The position numbers were made by a program, and so were the translations under genes. From assembly GCA_022709445.1 (NCBI GenBank), contig JAKLIU010000003.1, positions 1-23,406 of the forward strand: a stretch of DNA of 23,406 bases. The letters run 5' to 3'. This DNA is from Spirochaetota bacterium. Its GTDB lineage: Bacteria > Spirochaetota > Spirochaetia > Treponematales > UBA12059. Below the pieces are notes generated by a model, which saw only the letters and a list, made by a program, of their open reading frames with translations, was not told the DNA's origin and ran no database searches. Shown here in pieces: positions 23,325 through 23,406 of this stretch. The stretch's first letter is position 1; each line of letters opens with the position of its first letter.

Positions 23325-23406
23325 GCCCGGACCCCGCGGTCCCGCCGCATCGCGACGGCGTACCACAGCGCGAGGAACGCCGCGCAGGCAGCGGCCACGC
23401 CCAGCC
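23321..23406 (-). CDS. C-terminal end of a membrane protein upstream in the MoxR operon
   Basis: On the minus strand a frame is open from the window edge to the TGA at 23323-23321. It encodes about 27 residues: a hydrophobic helix (LGVAAACAAFLALWYAV) and then a basic tail (AMRRDRGVRA), a normal ending for a membrane protein with its C-terminus inside. The stop shares GTGA with the start of the next gene, the same coupling as the rest of the operon. The family cannot be told; further MoxR-operon membrane proteins (SpoIIM-like, RDD-like or DUF4013-like) would be usual. Confidence 0.6.
   Translation of the reverse strand, partial: LGVAAACAAFLALWYAVAMRRDRGVRA

Noticed and set aside
1..23406. tRNA, rRNA or riboswitch genes
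   Set aside because: No cloverleaf, rRNA-like segment or recognisable riboswitch core was seen; the glycine riboswitch that sometimes precedes gcv genes would lie upstream of the window.

Overview
This is a gene-dense, GC-rich bacterial chromosomal segment. There are no rRNA or tRNA genes, no transposases and no CRISPR array. The lineage cannot be proven from the sequence. A two-piece glycine dehydrogenase, a lipoprotein-type MalE, a single-domain class III cyclase and BmrCD-like exporters would fit an anaerobic or facultative free-living spirochaete (Spirochaetota), but this is inference. Nine neighbouring gene pairs overlap by exactly 4 bp (ATGA or GTGA), so translational coupling is the dominant way operons are built here.

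Layout. 1-1728 (+): the end of gcvPA and all of gcvPB, the P-protein of the glycine cleavage system, closed by a hairpin-T terminator. 1729-2046: a gene-free stretch with a palindromic cluster of degenerate CACAGAG-type repeats. 2047-3987 (+): RecQ helicase. 4084-7512 (+): a regulated sugar-uptake operon with a promoter, two tandem LacI-type operators, a malE-like lipoprotein, an intercistronic hairpin, malF and malG, and a terminator. No ATPase gene is present. 7511-8228 (+): a class III nucleotide cyclase-like protein with its own promoter. 8304-10932 (-): an apparent redox cluster (small membrane protein, exported DUF2202 ferritin-like protein, NapH-like polyferredoxin, anchored protein with a duplicated small module), preceded by an operator-like dyad. 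11153-12052 (-): an EamA/DMT transporter. 12135-14485 (+): a diguanylate cyclase translationally coupled to a membrane histidine-kinase-like protein whose ATPase domain looks degenerate. 14519-19184 (-): a MarR regulator followed by a heterodimeric ABC exporter with one degenerate ATP site and a large extracytoplasmic insert. 19272-23406 (-): a tightly overlapping MoxR/DUF58/DUF4350/DUF4129-like membrane operon that continues beyond the right edge.

How it works together. The window is a row of independent small operons rather than one pathway: one-carbon metabolism, DNA repair, carbohydrate uptake under local repression, two cyclic-nucleotide signalling units, drug or lipid export under MarR control, and a MoxR chaperone module. 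The least explained parts are the redox cluster at 8304-10932 and the coupled GGDEF/phosphotransferase-like pair at 12135-14485. These are the best candidates for something undescribed.
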